64,000 nucleotides of DNA from Spirosoma oryzae (GTDB lineage: Bacteria; Bacteroidota; Bacteroidia; Cytophagales; Spirosomataceae). The notes beneath the pieces are model-generated. The model saw only the letters and a list, made by a program, of their open reading frames with translations. It did not search any database and was not told the origin of the DNA. Location: the NCBI RefSeq assembly GCF_003002825.1, contig NZ_PVTE01000004.1:124001-188000 (forward strand), in the 5' to 3' direction. This document shows, piece after piece, positions 17,738 to 26,500 of this stretch (position 1 is its first letter; every line of letters starts with the position of its first letter). A program made the translations under genes and the position numbers.

Positions 17738-17972
17738 GTCTTGAACTGTGATTCATTTGATTGATATGATTGCGCTGATGTCTTGAACTATGATGCGTCT
17801 GATTGGTGTGATTAGCTATGATTCTCTTTTAGGAATTAGCGCAATCAATTAATCAGACGAGTCAAAGTTCAAGACAATCTGAACTATGATTTGTCTGATT
17901 CGCGTGATGGACTTTGATTTTTCTTCTCTCAATCAACGAGATCATACCAATCACACGAATCACAGTTCAAGA
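17738..17972. repeat. Double inverted-repeat element of TGATTTG-like words
   Basis: The 242-base gap between two minus-strand genes is filled by words such as CTTGAACTRTGATT, TGATTGGTGTGATT and their reverse complements (AATCAGACG, AATCACAGTTCAAG). At least two stem-loops can be drawn, roughly 17738-17876 and 17877-17972. No coding capacity. The right end lies five bases from the stop codon of the haem protein gene. Confidence 0.8.
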
Positions 17973-17976
17973 CCAA

Positions 17977-20900
17977 TCAGCGGTTACGTTTTAGTGTGCT
18001 TAGGTAGTCGACCAGGTCGACGAGTTCCTGTGTACTCATGCTCTCCTGCAGGCCCGACGGCATCATCGACGTTTCGGTCGTTTTCATCGACTTGACATCC
18101 GACATTTTGTAGTTCTGCACGACGCCACCGGGGAATTTCATTTGCAGGTCAGTCTCGGTTTTACTTGAAATAATACCCGTCAGCATCGTACCATCTTTCA
18201 GCTTGATTTCCGACGTTTCGTAGCCGAAGCTGATTCCGGCGTCGGGGTGCAGGATGGCCAAGTATTCTCCCTCCTTCGACAGTTTCGAGCCGATTTCCGA
18301 CAGCTTCGGACCGAAGTCCATACCTTCGCCGTTGACCTGATGACAAATGGCACAGTTGGCTTTGAATACTGTCAGGCCGCGCGCGGCATCACCGTTCATC
18401 GCCATCAGTTCCGCCACACCGGGTAGCTTCTTACCCGCACTCGTCTGGTTACCGTCGAGGTAGCTGGCAGCCTGAACACGGATATTTTTGCGCCAGTCGC
18501 CACTAACGCCTTGTGCAGCCGCTTTTTTGTAGTCGCCCTTGATCTCCCCCGCTTTGAGCAGTGCGATAACCATATCGGCTCCATCCATACTACCACCCAG
18601 CGAACGGGTGGCGTTCATCCGCAGATTGGCCGGGCGTTTCTCATCCAACGCTACCGTTTTCAAAATCGCTACGGATTCTTTACTGCCCACGTTCCGCAGC
18701 GCCGTTACCATGTGCATGGCGTCATCGGCATTACTACCGTCGATCGTTGCCCAGATCAGCTCACTGCCTTTCTGCCGTAGCAGTTGACGAGCCGCATCGC
18801 GACCCATACCCACGTCGTACTTAGCCAGTGTCAGCTTTTGCAGTCGCCCTCTTTCCGATGCAGGCTCGTACCGACTGACCAGTTCGATGTACTCGGGTGT
18901 ACCGTAACTCTGATCGAGCAGTTGCGCCAATGCCTGTTGCGTGGCCGGATTCTTCCGTACGAAGTCGGGATCGAGGTGACGCAGCACCAGTCGCGACACT
19001 TCGGTCGAACCACGATTCTCGTTCAGGATGTTCAGCAGCGCGGTCGATTTTTCGGTGGCACCGGGATTGAAATCGAACGCCCGGAAATAGCGTAGGCGCG
19101 TGTTCATATCGGTACGGGAGTCGCCTGCCAGCCTGGCCAGCATCGGTACCGACTCTTTGGTACGGGCCCGCCAGATAATGTCACGCCCGGCCGCCGAAGC
19201 CGTCGGATCGTTCGCCTGTTGCTTTAACCAGGCTGTGTAGTAGCGGTCCCAGTTGCCGTCAGCGCCGATACCCAACGCTTCCAGATACCAGCGGTCAGTC
19301 CCGTCGTGTTTGCTGGCCAGTTGCGCCCACAACGCCGGTGCATCGGCGTTTTTGCTCCCTCGCAGCGCAATCGCACAGTCGCGTCGTACCTGCGGATTCA
19401 CATCGTTAACCAGTTGTTTCACAGCCGCTATTGCCGCGTCAGCCCCAAGCTGACGAGCGGCTCGCAGTGCGGTAATGCGCAGATCGGGATTGCTATTTTT
19501 CAGGGCGGCCGTTACGTATTTCGACCCGTTTTCTCCTTTGCTCAGTACCCACAGCGCCCTCGCCTGCATACGCGGATTGGGATTGTTTTTGTACAGAGCG
19601 ACCAAGGCTTTCTCCGCCTTTTTACCCATACCATGCAACGTCTGCCAGGCGGCATACCGCACATCCATGTTTGGACTTTGCAGCGCGTCGACAGCCCCTT
19701 CGACAGTTGTCAAATCGAGTTTTGGAATCGTATACGGCGAATTCGGTGGAGCGACCCGGTACACACGTCCTTTGCTTTGGTCGCCTGCCTGATGCCCACC
19801 CACACCGGGGTCGTACCAGTCGGCGACGATAAGTGAGCCATCGGGCGCTACGCATACGTCGGCCGGACGGAACCACTGATCGCGGGCTCCTTCCAGGATG
19901 TTGACGATACTGGCTTTATACCCGGCACCATCGTTCTGCACCGTGTACGACCGGACCACGTTCGGGCCAGCGTCGCAGTGGATAAGCTGATTTTGAAAGA
20001 CCGGCGGCAGCAGGTTGCCTTCGTACACGAGAATACCCGTCGGCGAACCCGCACCGGTTTGCAGCAGGTTGGGTACCGAACCGGGATCATTCAGGTGCCA
20101 ATGCCGCTGAAATGTTTCTTTCTCCAGATTTTCACGATTAGCCTGCCAGCCTGCGCCCGTCATCTCGTCGGTATAGCCGTAGTTGCCATACTCCATGACG
20201 TAGTTGATACGCGTGCTCTTGTTGCCATCGTCGTCATTGTCCGACTGCCAGAGCGTACCGTATGAGTCGACGGCAACCTCGTAGTTGTTGCGGAAATTCT
20301 GCCCAAGCAACTCGACGTTTTTCCCGCCCGGGTCGCAGCGAAATACCAGCCCCTGCCGGAAATTAGTCGTGTTGATGGGTTTACCCGTGGCGATATCGAC
20401 GACCGGTTTGTTGTCTTTATCCAGCAGTTGGCCGCCTTCGTTACCAAAATTGAAATACCATTTACCGTCGGGACCGGCAACAAAGGTGTGCATGCCGTGG
20501 TCGTGCTGCACCCCACCGATACCAGTGAAAAGCAACTCTTTCCGGTCCGCTTTGTCGTCGCCGTTATCGTCGGTCAACAGCCAGACGTTGGGACTGTCGG
20601 AGACGATAACCTGATTCCCCTGCACCCAGATGCCCAGTGGCGATTCAATAGCCGGGTCCTGGAAAAAGACTTTGCTGTTGTCAGCCTTACCGTCGTGGTT
20701 ATCGTCGGTGAGAATGACAATGCGGTCACCTTCGGGCCGGGTCGGATTACCGTTGATACCGGGTCGGTAGTTATATGCTTCACAAACCCAGACACGCCCT
20801 TTCGCATCGACGTCGATGTTTGTCGGGTTGACCAGCATGGGTTCGGCGGCAAACAACGTCGCTTCCAGGCCCGGTGCTACGTTCAGACTACCGACAGCGT

Positions 20901-21057
20901 ACTTCGGATCGTGTTTGTCATCGTCGGTCAGGCTGATAAACAACCGATTGAGGTAATCGCTCGACGCCAGATTGAGGTTACGATTCTGATAGGCACCGAT
21001 CAGTAGACTACCTGCCAGCAACCCAGCCGCCGACACCCGCAACACGTTCATGTTCAT
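17977..21057 (-). CDS. Large periplasmic haem c protein with PQQ-dehydrogenase-like propeller and HEAT repeats
   Basis: 1026 residues with an N-terminal signal/anchor (LRVSAAGLLAGSLLIGAY). A beta-propeller domain (about 50-430; 'PGLEATLFAAEP', 'NIDVDAKGRVWVCEAYNYRPG', 'GGVQDHGMHTF'-like blocks) is typical of PVC-type membrane-bound dehydrogenases. HEAT-like helical repeats follow (about 450-870), then a C-terminal cytochrome c domain with CAICHQVNGEGMDFGPKL (CxxCH) and a late Met-containing tail. It probably accepts electrons from the GMC dehydrogenase next door, or oxidises a sugar itself. Second-last gene of the cluster, flanked on both sides by inverted repeats. Confidence 0.88.
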   Translation of the reverse strand: MNMNVLRVSAAGLLAGSLLIGAYQNRNLNLASSDYLNRLFISLTDDDKHDPKYAVGSLNVAPGLEATLFAAEPMLVNPTNIDVDAKGRVWVCEAYNYRPGINGNPTRPEGDRIVILTDDNHDGKADNSKVFFQDPAIESPLGIWVQGNQVIVSDSPNVWLLTDDNGDDKADRKELLFTGIGGVQHDHGMHTFVAGPDGKWYFNFGNEGGQLLDKDNKPVVDIATGKPINTTNFRQGLVFRCDPGGKNVELLGQNFRNNYEVAVDSYGTLWQSDNDDDGNKSTRINYVMEYGNYGYTDEMTGAGWQANRENLEKETFQRHWHLNDPGSVPNLLQTGAGSPTGILVYEGNLLPPVFQNQLIHCDAGPNVVRSYTVQNDGAGYKASIVNILEGARDQWFRPADVCVAPDGSLIVADWYDPGVGGHQAGDQSKGRVYRVAPPNSPYTIPKLDLTTVEGAVDALQSPNMDVRYAAWQTLHGMGKKAEKALVALYKNNPNPRMQARALWVLSKGENGSKYVTAALKNSNPDLRITALRAARQLGADAAIAAVKQLVNDVNPQVRRDCAIALRGSKNADAPALWAQLASKHDGTDRWYLEALGIGADGNWDRYYTAWLKQQANDPTASAAGRDIIWRARTKESVPMLARLAGDSRTDMNTRLRYFRAFDFNPGATEKSTALLNILNENRGSTEVSRLVLRHLDPDFVRKNPATQQALAQLLDQSYGTPEYIELVSRYEPASERGRLQKLTLAKYDVGMGRDAARQLLRQKGSELIWATIDGSNADDAMHMVTALRNVGSKESVAILKTVALDEKRPANLRMNATRSLGGSMDGADMVIALLKAGEIKGDYKKAAAQGVSGDWRKNIRVQAASYLDGNQTSAGKKLPGVAELMAMNGDAARGLTVFKANCAICHQVNGEGMDFGPKLSEIGSKLSKEGEYLAILHPDAGISFGYETSEIKLKDGTMLTGIISSKTETDLQMKFPGGVVQNYKMSDVKSMKTTETSMMPSGLQESMSTQELVDLVDYLSTLKRNR

Positions 21058-21076
21058 GTGGTTTGTATTGTTTTAT

Positions 21077-21181
21077 GTAGAGACGCAATCCTTTGCGTCT
21101 CAGCACCCGGATGGCTGCTCTGTCGGTTGCTGACGCGTGCTGAGACGCGAGGGGTCGCCGGTCCGCCGGTGCGGTCTCTAC
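21077..21181. repeat. GTAGAGACGC palindromic repeat element
   Basis: It begins GTAGAGACGCAA with an immediate inverted copy TTGCGTCTC (21077-21100), continues with TGAGACGCG and ends GGTCTCTAC at 21181, so the outer ends are inverted copies. GTAGAGACGC-type repeats are widespread dispersed repeats in Cyanobacteria and Bacteroidota. The element fills the gap between the GMC gene stop (21186) and the haem protein start (21057). Confidence 0.85.
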
Positions 21182-21185
21182 AAAA

Positions 21186-22898
21186 TCAGATATTCCGTTT
21201 CTTCATTTCTTTCACGGCGAAATCGGCTGCGCGGGCAGTCATGGCCATGTACGTCAGCGATGGATTCACGCACGACGCTGAGGTCATAAAGGCCCCATCC
21301 GTCACGAATACGTTCTTCACCCCGTGGACCTGATTGTTGCCGTTCAGGACTGACGTTTTCGGATCACGACCCATGCGGGCGGTACCCATTTCGTGAATGG
21401 CCATCCCCGGATACGAGCCGTTGTCGTAGCCTTTCACGTTTTTCAGACCGGACCGTTCGAGCATTTCGACGGCGTCGTTCTGCATGTCTTTCCGCATCTT
21501 CTTCTCGTTGTCCTTGAATTCGGCGTCGAACACGACAAGCGGCATCCCCCACTTGTCTTTGTTAGTTTTGTCGAGGTACATGCGGTTTTCGTAGTACGGC
21601 AACGTTTCGCCGAAACCACTCAGGCCCATCGTCCACGGACCGGGTTTGGTCATATCTTCCTTGTAGTCGGCCCCGAAGCTCAGCTCGGCAATTTCGCGCT
21701 GCCAGTTTTGCCGACTGCCGCTGCCCTGATAGCCAAACCCGCGCAGGTAATCGCGCTTGTCGTTGCCGATGTTGCGGTAACGTGGTACGTAGATACCGTT
21801 GGCCCGCCGACCGATGTAGTATTTGTCGAGATCGCCTTCCCAAATACCCGATGCCCCCGTACGGAAATGGTGATCCATCAGGTTGTGGCCCAGTTGTTCC
21901 GAGTCGTTACCGAAGCCGTTCGGAAAGCGGTTGGACGTCGAGTTCAGCAGAATAGCCGTTGACCCAAGCGCACTGCCGCAAACGAAGATGATTTTGGCTT
22001 GATACTGCCGTTCCTGTAGGGTTTTGGCGTCGACGACGCGCACCCCGGTCGCCCGCTTCTGATTTTCGTCGTACAGAATATTCGTCACCACCGAATCCGG
22101 GCGCAACGTCAGCCGACCCGTTTTTCCGGCGTAGGGCAGCGTACACGACTGCGTACTGAAGTAAGCGCCGTACGGACAACCCATGGCGCAGCGGTTCCGA
22201 TACTGACACGGAGCACGACCGATACCCGTCTGGGCTTCCATCGCTTTCGACAGGTTGGCCACCCGACCAATGGTCATGGTACGGCCCGGAAACTCTTTCT
22301 CGATGCGCTTCCGCACTTCTTTCTCCACGCAGTACATCTCCATCGGTGGCAGAAAGTCGCTGTCGGGCAGTTGCGGCAGGTTGAGTTTCTCCCCCGAAAT
22401 ACCGACCACTTTCTCGACGTACGAATACCAGGGCGCCACGTCTTTGTACCGAATCGGCCAGTCGACGGCGATACCATCTTTCAGGTTTCCTTCGAAGTCG
22501 ATATCGCTGAGCCGATACGATTGCCGCCCCCACATGATCGATTTTCCCCCAACGATATTCGGCCGGTACCAGTCGAACCGTTTCTCCTCCTTGTAGAGCG
22601 AGTCGGTATCTTTCATCCAGTACGTTTCGGTATTTTCGTTGTACGGGTAGTCGCGCATCAGCTTGGGGTGCGTTTCCTTCTGCTCCATCGTCAGCCGCCC
22701 GTTGTACTTCAGTTCCCAGGGGTCTTTCGTAGCGTTCGGATAGCCCGTAACGTGTTCGAGCTGATGGCCTTTTTCGAGCATCAGCACGCGTAAACCTTTT
22801 TCGGTCAGCTCTTTGGCTGCCCACCCGCCCGATACCCCGGAGCCAATCACAATGGCATCGTAGGTCATTTCCTTGGCGGCATCTATGTTTAAGTTCAT
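21186..22898 (-). CDS. GMC family oxidoreductase (flavin-dependent sugar dehydrogenase large subunit)
   Basis: 570 residues from the ATG at 22898, which places the FAD-binding YDAIVIGSGVSGGWAAKE right after the start; the longer frame runs into the upstream inverted repeat. GMC marks: LEKGHQLEH, GGKSIMWGRQSYR, CAMGCPYGAYFSTQ, a middle GSALGSTAILLNS and the C-terminal GMAIHEMGTARMG and NVFVTDGAFM (His region of the active site). Together with the small gluconate-dehydrogenase-type subunit upstream it should form a membrane/periplasmic dehydrogenase that passes electrons to cytochrome c. Comparable pairs oxidise the C3 hydroxyl of sugars and glycosides. Confidence 0.92.
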   Translation of the reverse strand: MNLNIDAAKEMTYDAIVIGSGVSGGWAAKELTEKGLRVLMLEKGHQLEHVTGYPNATKDPWELKYNGRLTMEQKETHPKLMRDYPYNENTETYWMKDTDSLYKEEKRFDWYRPNIVGGKSIMWGRQSYRLSDIDFEGNLKDGIAVDWPIRYKDVAPWYSYVEKVVGISGEKLNLPQLPDSDFLPPMEMYCVEKEVRKRIEKEFPGRTMTIGRVANLSKAMEAQTGIGRAPCQYRNRCAMGCPYGAYFSTQSCTLPYAGKTGRLTLRPDSVVTNILYDENQKRATGVRVVDAKTLQERQYQAKIIFVCGSALGSTAILLNSTSNRFPNGFGNDSEQLGHNLMDHHFRTGASGIWEGDLDKYYIGRRANGIYVPRYRNIGNDKRDYLRGFGYQGSGSRQNWQREIAELSFGADYKEDMTKPGPWTMGLSGFGETLPYYENRMYLDKTNKDKWGMPLVVFDAEFKDNEKKMRKDMQNDAVEMLERSGLKNVKGYDNGSYPGMAIHEMGTARMGRDPKTSVLNGNNQVHGVKNVFVTDGAFMTSASCVNPSLTYMAMTARAADFAVKEMKKRNI

Positions 22899-22903
22899 TT
22901 GCT

Positions 22904-23040
22904 TAGAGTTGAAAAGTTGTATGGTTGTAGAGTTGTAAAGTTTTAGGGTCATAGAGTTGCTGCCTAGCGCGGCTACCGGCCGGTACTGGACGCGCCAGCC
23001 AACTTTACAACTATCCAACTTTAAAACTTTATAACTTTCA
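22904..23040. repeat. Inverted repeat of AGTTGTAA-type words
   Basis: The left arm (22904-22965) iterates AGTTG/AAGTTGTA/AGAGTTGTAAAG; the right arm (22998-23040) is the imperfect reverse complement (CAACTTTACAAC, CAACTTTAAAAC). The GC-rich loop itself pairs (GCGC...GCGC around CCGGCCGG). The right arm ends in the stop codon of the small-subunit gene. Confidence 0.85.
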
Positions 23041-23568
23041 AAGAGCCCACGTTTTCTGACCCGGTTCGATCGGTTTGCAGCCATCGAACTGACCCGGAAC
23101 CGGAAGATAGGCCAGCGCCTTTGTCGCGCCGATTTCGGAGGTGAAGTAGCCCAGCGTCGTCAGTTCTTTCATGCGCAGGAAGAAGGGCTTGTCGGCGGTG
23201 GTCGTTTGTTTGACCATCTCGATTTTCTGCGCCTTGTCGAGGTTCATAAACCCGTTGCCGAACTTGGTTTTACTGTCGGCATCCAGTTTGGACAGACCGC
23301 CGTAAAACGCTTCCTGATCGGCTTTCGGGTAACAGTCACGCATGACACGGATAATGAATTTCTGAGCACCGGCCGCTTTTGCACCCGGCGTGCCGGTCGT
23401 CGGAATGATTACGTCAGCGACTTCGGCCAGCAGGGCTTCCTGTTCGGGCGTAACTGCCAGACCGGGCGTGGTATTGAGGACCTGCCCCATAGCACCGGCG
23501 ACACTGGGGGCCGCCAATGCTCCGCCCAGTAACAGGGCCACGTGCTGTATTGCTTCTCTGCGTTTCAT
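23038..23568 (-). CDS. Gluconate 2-dehydrogenase subunit 3 family protein
   Basis: 176 residues from the ATG at 23568, chosen because it gives a signal peptide (MKRREAIQHVALLLGGALAAPSVAG). The domain TPEQEALLAEVADVIIPTTGTPGAKAAGA is the hallmark of the family; TLGYFTSEIGATKALAYLPVPG closes it. This small exported subunit chaperones or binds the GMC flavoprotein. It is the first gene of the sugar-oxidation cluster on the minus strand and precedes the GMC gene across an inverted-repeat gap. Confidence 0.94.
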   Translation of the reverse strand: MKRREAIQHVALLLGGALAAPSVAGAMGQVLNTTPGLAVTPEQEALLAEVADVIIPTTGTPGAKAAGAQKFIIRVMRDCYPKADQEAFYGGLSKLDADSKTKFGNGFMNLDKAQKIEMVKQTTTADKPFFLRMKELTTLGYFTSEIGATKALAYLPVPGQFDGCKPIEPGQKTWAL

Positions 23569-23745
23569 CAAAAGCGGTTTTAGCAATTGGTTAGTCGTTT
23601 TCCGTGTGCCACTCAGTCGTTTATTTGCTGACGTGACTTGATTGCGAACGAAAAACGGCAAATACTACTTAAAGACAACATTCGGTGGTTTATCACCTAC
23701 GTTCATCAAAAAATATCCGTCGGCCGACCGGCATCTACTTACTCT

Positions 23746-25344
23746 ATGCATGATTTACCCCTTTTTGTGGGGCTATTGACACTCGTCACAGCGCTGGCTG
23801 CGGCCGCCGAACGAATCCGCATCGCGACACCGATTCTGCTGGTGCTGGCCGGCATTGCGATCAGTCTGGTACCGGGCCTGCCTAACATTGCGCTGAGTCC
23901 CGACGTCGTCATCCTGCTGTTTCTTCCACCGCTGATTTATTCGTCGGCCTGGAATATGTCGTGGCCCGACTTCAAGGCTAATTTCAACGCCATCTTCCTG
24001 CTGGCCTTCGGGTTGGTTATTTTCACGACGGCGGGCGTAGCCTGGGTAGCACACACGTTTATTACCGGCTTTTCGTGGCCAATGGCCTTTGTATTAGGCG
24101 CTACCGTATCGACAACCGACCCGATTGCGGGTACGGCGATCATCAAAAAGATGGGCTTACCGCGACGGGTCGTCACGATTCTGGAAGGCGAAAGCCTGGT
24201 CAACGACGGGACGGGGCTGGTGGTATACCGCTACGCCGTACTGGCCGTCACGACGGGGCAGTTTGTGCTGATGAAAGCAGGGGGCGACTTCCTGCAAAGC
24301 GTAATCGAAGGAATTGCCATTGGCCTGGGTCTGGCCTGGCTTGTCAAGCGTATCCATCGGCTGACGACGGGAACGCCGGTTATCGAGACCACACTGTCGT
24401 TCATTACCCCGTTCGCGGGCTACTTGCTAGCCGAACAATGGCATGTGTCGGGGGTACTGGCCGTACTGTCGTCGGGTTTGTACCTGACGCTGCGGTCGTC
24501 GGAATATATGTCGCGCCGGGGGCACCTGGAAACGCTGGGTGTCTGGAATGTCGTGACGTTTCTGCTGAACGGTATCGTGTTCGTGCTGATGGGGCTGCAA
24601 ATACGGGACATCCTTTTTTCCAGTACCAGCAATTATTCATTCGGTCGGCTTATTCTCTACGGCACCATCGTCAGTCTGGCGGTTATCATCGCCCGCTTTA
24701 TCTGGGTCTTTCTGGTCCACTACATGCCGCGACTGCTCCTGAGTCGGCAAAAAAATGGGCTGGTCCCATCATTGAAACTGGTGGTAGTGATCGCCTGGAC
24801 GGGTATGCGTGGGGTGTTGTCGCTGGCAACGGCGCTGGCCATACCGCTGACGCTGGCTGATGGTTCGCTATTCCCGCAGCGCGACCTCATCATCTTTATC
24901 GTGTACTTCGTCATTTTCGTTACCCTCGTCATACAGGGCCTGGCGCTACCATACCTGATTCGCCTGCTGAATATCAAGCCCGACGTGCGGGCCGAGCAGA
25001 AAGAAATCAAGCTGCGGATTCGACTGGCGTCGCTGGCGATCGAACACCTGGAAGCCGAGCACTCGATGAACAACGAAGTTTCCGACGAAGTCCTGAGCGT
25101 ACTTAAACACAAATACGAGTCGCGAATCAATCGGCTCTGGCTCAAGCAGGGTGGCCAGAAGCGCAAGCACATCAACGAGTCCGAACTACGGGAAACACGC
25201 CGGATTCAATTGGAAATCATTCGGGTAGAACGGGCCGAAGTAACCCGCCTTCGGCGTACGGGCGAACACGACGATGAAGTTCTCCGCGCCATCCTGTTTG
25301 AACTCGACCTGGAAGAAGGCCGGCTGGAATTAGAAGAGGTGTAG
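23746..25344 (+). CDS. Na+/H+ antiporter, CPA1 family
   Basis: 532 residues from the ATG at 23746 (MHDLPLFVGLLTLVT); the upstream frame adds no conserved part. About twelve membrane helices are followed by a roughly 120-residue charged cytoplasmic tail (RAEQKEIKLRIRLASLAIEHLE and onward). Core CPA1 motifs: FLPPLIYSSAWNM, ATVSTTDPIAGTAI (ion-binding Asp), EGESLVNDGTGLVVY and TGMRGVLSLATAL. It exchanges cytoplasmic Na+ for external H+ for pH and salt homeostasis. It is divergent from the sugar-oxidation cluster and convergent with btuG, with a GGTTTAC-type repeat at its 3' end. Confidence 0.95.
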   Translation: MHDLPLFVGLLTLVTALAAAAERIRIATPILLVLAGIAISLVPGLPNIALSPDVVILLFLPPLIYSSAWNMSWPDFKANFNAIFLLAFGLVIFTTAGVAWVAHTFITGFSWPMAFVLGATVSTTDPIAGTAIIKKMGLPRRVVTILEGESLVNDGTGLVVYRYAVLAVTTGQFVLMKAGGDFLQSVIEGIAIGLGLAWLVKRIHRLTTGTPVIETTLSFITPFAGYLLAEQWHVSGVLAVLSSGLYLTLRSSEYMSRRGHLETLGVWNVVTFLLNGIVFVLMGLQIRDILFSSTSNYSFGRLILYGTIVSLAVIIARFIWVFLVHYMPRLLLSRQKNGLVPSLKLVVVIAWTGMRGVLSLATALAIPLTLADGSLFPQRDLIIFIVYFVIFVTLVIQGLALPYLIRLLNIKPDVRAEQKEIKLRIRLASLAIEHLEAEHSMNNEVSDEVLSVLKHKYESRINRLWLKQGGQKRKHINESELRETRRIQLEIIRVERAEVTRLRRTGEHDDEVLRAILFELDLEEGRLELEEV

Positions 25345-25440
25345 TTTACGGTATACAGTTTACGGTTTTCGGTTAGACACCGCCGAAAGGCTACGTCCTC
25401 CCAACCGTAAACTGTATACTGAATCACTGTAAACCGTACG
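25344..25440. repeat. GGTTTAC-family inverted repeat, copy 2
   Basis: The left arm 25344-25375 (GTTTACGG, GTATACAG, GTTTACGG, GTTTTCGG words) pairs with the right arm 25402-25440 (CCGTAAAC, TGTATACTG, GTAAACCG). It lies between convergent genes and begins at the last base of the antiporter stop codon. The arms lack a T-run, so it is not a classical terminator although it could form a long hairpin. Confidence 0.9.
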
Positions 25441-25441
25441 C

Positions 25442-26500
25442 CTACCGGAAAAAGAACCGCGCGGGATAAATTTCGGCGCGGATCGAATCGATCAGGGCAC
25501 CACTTTCCTGGTAGCGAATCACGTAGCCGGCCTGCGTGTAATTGACCGGATTCTGCGTCCCGTAGAACATACCCGTGTTGGGATCGATACCGATGGCGCT
25601 GAACGAACGGTTCTGCACAGCCGTCGTCGGAACGCTGGTATCGGTGATGGCAAAACGATACGTACGGCTTCCCGTCGAGAAATAGAAGCTCCGCTTATCG
25701 CGACTGATGGCCACACTCGTCGGAGTCGAATTCAGTGGTACACGCTTCTCGACGGTCCGGGCACCGGGGTTGTAACAAATCATCGTCTGACCGACCAGTA
25801 CCCACAATTTACCATTGGCATCGACGGCAATGGGCTCGGGCGCTCCGCCCATGTCGATCTTCTGGACGACTTCGTCGGTGTTGACATTGATGATCGCCAT
25901 CGTATTGTTACCGCCGTAACTGACGCTACCGACGAATACTTCGCTGCCGACGAGCACCATACCCTCGGCAGCCTTCACGGCCGCGATTTTCTTCGTTACC
26001 GTACCCGAATTCACGTCGACCACAGCCACATAACCGGGGTCTTTGAAAAACGTACCAGCACTGTAGTCGCCTGACACGTCCCAGCAGCTGACATACGCTT
26101 TGTTAGGCGCTGCGTAAATTGCCCGACGGGGGTTTTCGATGTCGGGCGTTTTCAGCGTTGCCCGACTTTTGAACGTACCGTCTTCCACGATCTCAACCTT
26201 ATCCTGACCAACCTTGTCGTTGTCAACCAGGATCAACATTTTCCCGTTGACGTCGGCGAGGTCCTGCACACCGCCCGCCATGTCCAGGCTGGGATTAGCC
26301 GTTTTAAAGATATTCGTCTGGACAGTGTTACTACCGGTTGCGACGTACGATACCGACCCGTTGTTCTGCTGGAAATTTCCCTGATTAGCAATATAAACAC
26401 CTGACTCGTAGACCGATGGCTCCGGATCGGCGGTTTTACAGTTCCACAGGCTCAGCGTGAGTATACTGGTGACGAGTCCGGTTGTAATGTGTTTGTTCAT
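25442..26500 (-). CDS. btuG: BtuG-like surface cobalamin-binding beta-propeller lipoprotein
   Basis: 352 residues with lipoprotein signal (LTLSLWNC, lipid-anchored Cys about residue 20) followed by a seven-bladed YncE/DUF5074-type propeller, with blade motifs such as VYIANQGNF, GGVQDLADVNGKMLI, EGMVLVGSEVFVG and PIAVDANGKLWVLVGQ. In Bacteroides, BtuG proteins of this fold bind B12 with very high affinity at the cell surface and cap BtuB. Here the gene overlaps btuB by four bases and shares its cobalamin riboswitch. The cobalamin role is inferred from this context plus fold. Confidence 0.85.
   Translation of the reverse strand: MNKHITTGLVTSILTLSLWNCKTADPEPSVYESGVYIANQGNFQQNNGSVSYVATGSNTVQTNIFKTANPSLDMAGGVQDLADVNGKMLILVDNDKVGQDKVEIVEDGTFKSRATLKTPDIENPRRAIYAAPNKAYVSCWDVSGDYSAGTFFKDPGYVAVVDVNSGTVTKKIAAVKAAEGMVLVGSEVFVGSVSYGGNNTMAIINVNTDEVVQKIDMGGAPEPIAVDANGKLWVLVGQTMICYNPGARTVEKRVPLNSTPTSVAISRDKRSFYFSTGSRTYRFAITDTSVPTTAVQNRSFSAIGIDPNTGMFYGTQNPVNYTQAGYVIRYQESGALIDSIRAEIYPARFFFR

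Noticed and set aside
25344..25440. GGTTTAC inverted repeat as a simple rho-independent terminator for the convergent genes
   Set aside because: The arms are long and imperfect, there is no T-run, and the same family also occurs inside co-directional gene pairs such as sucA-sucB.
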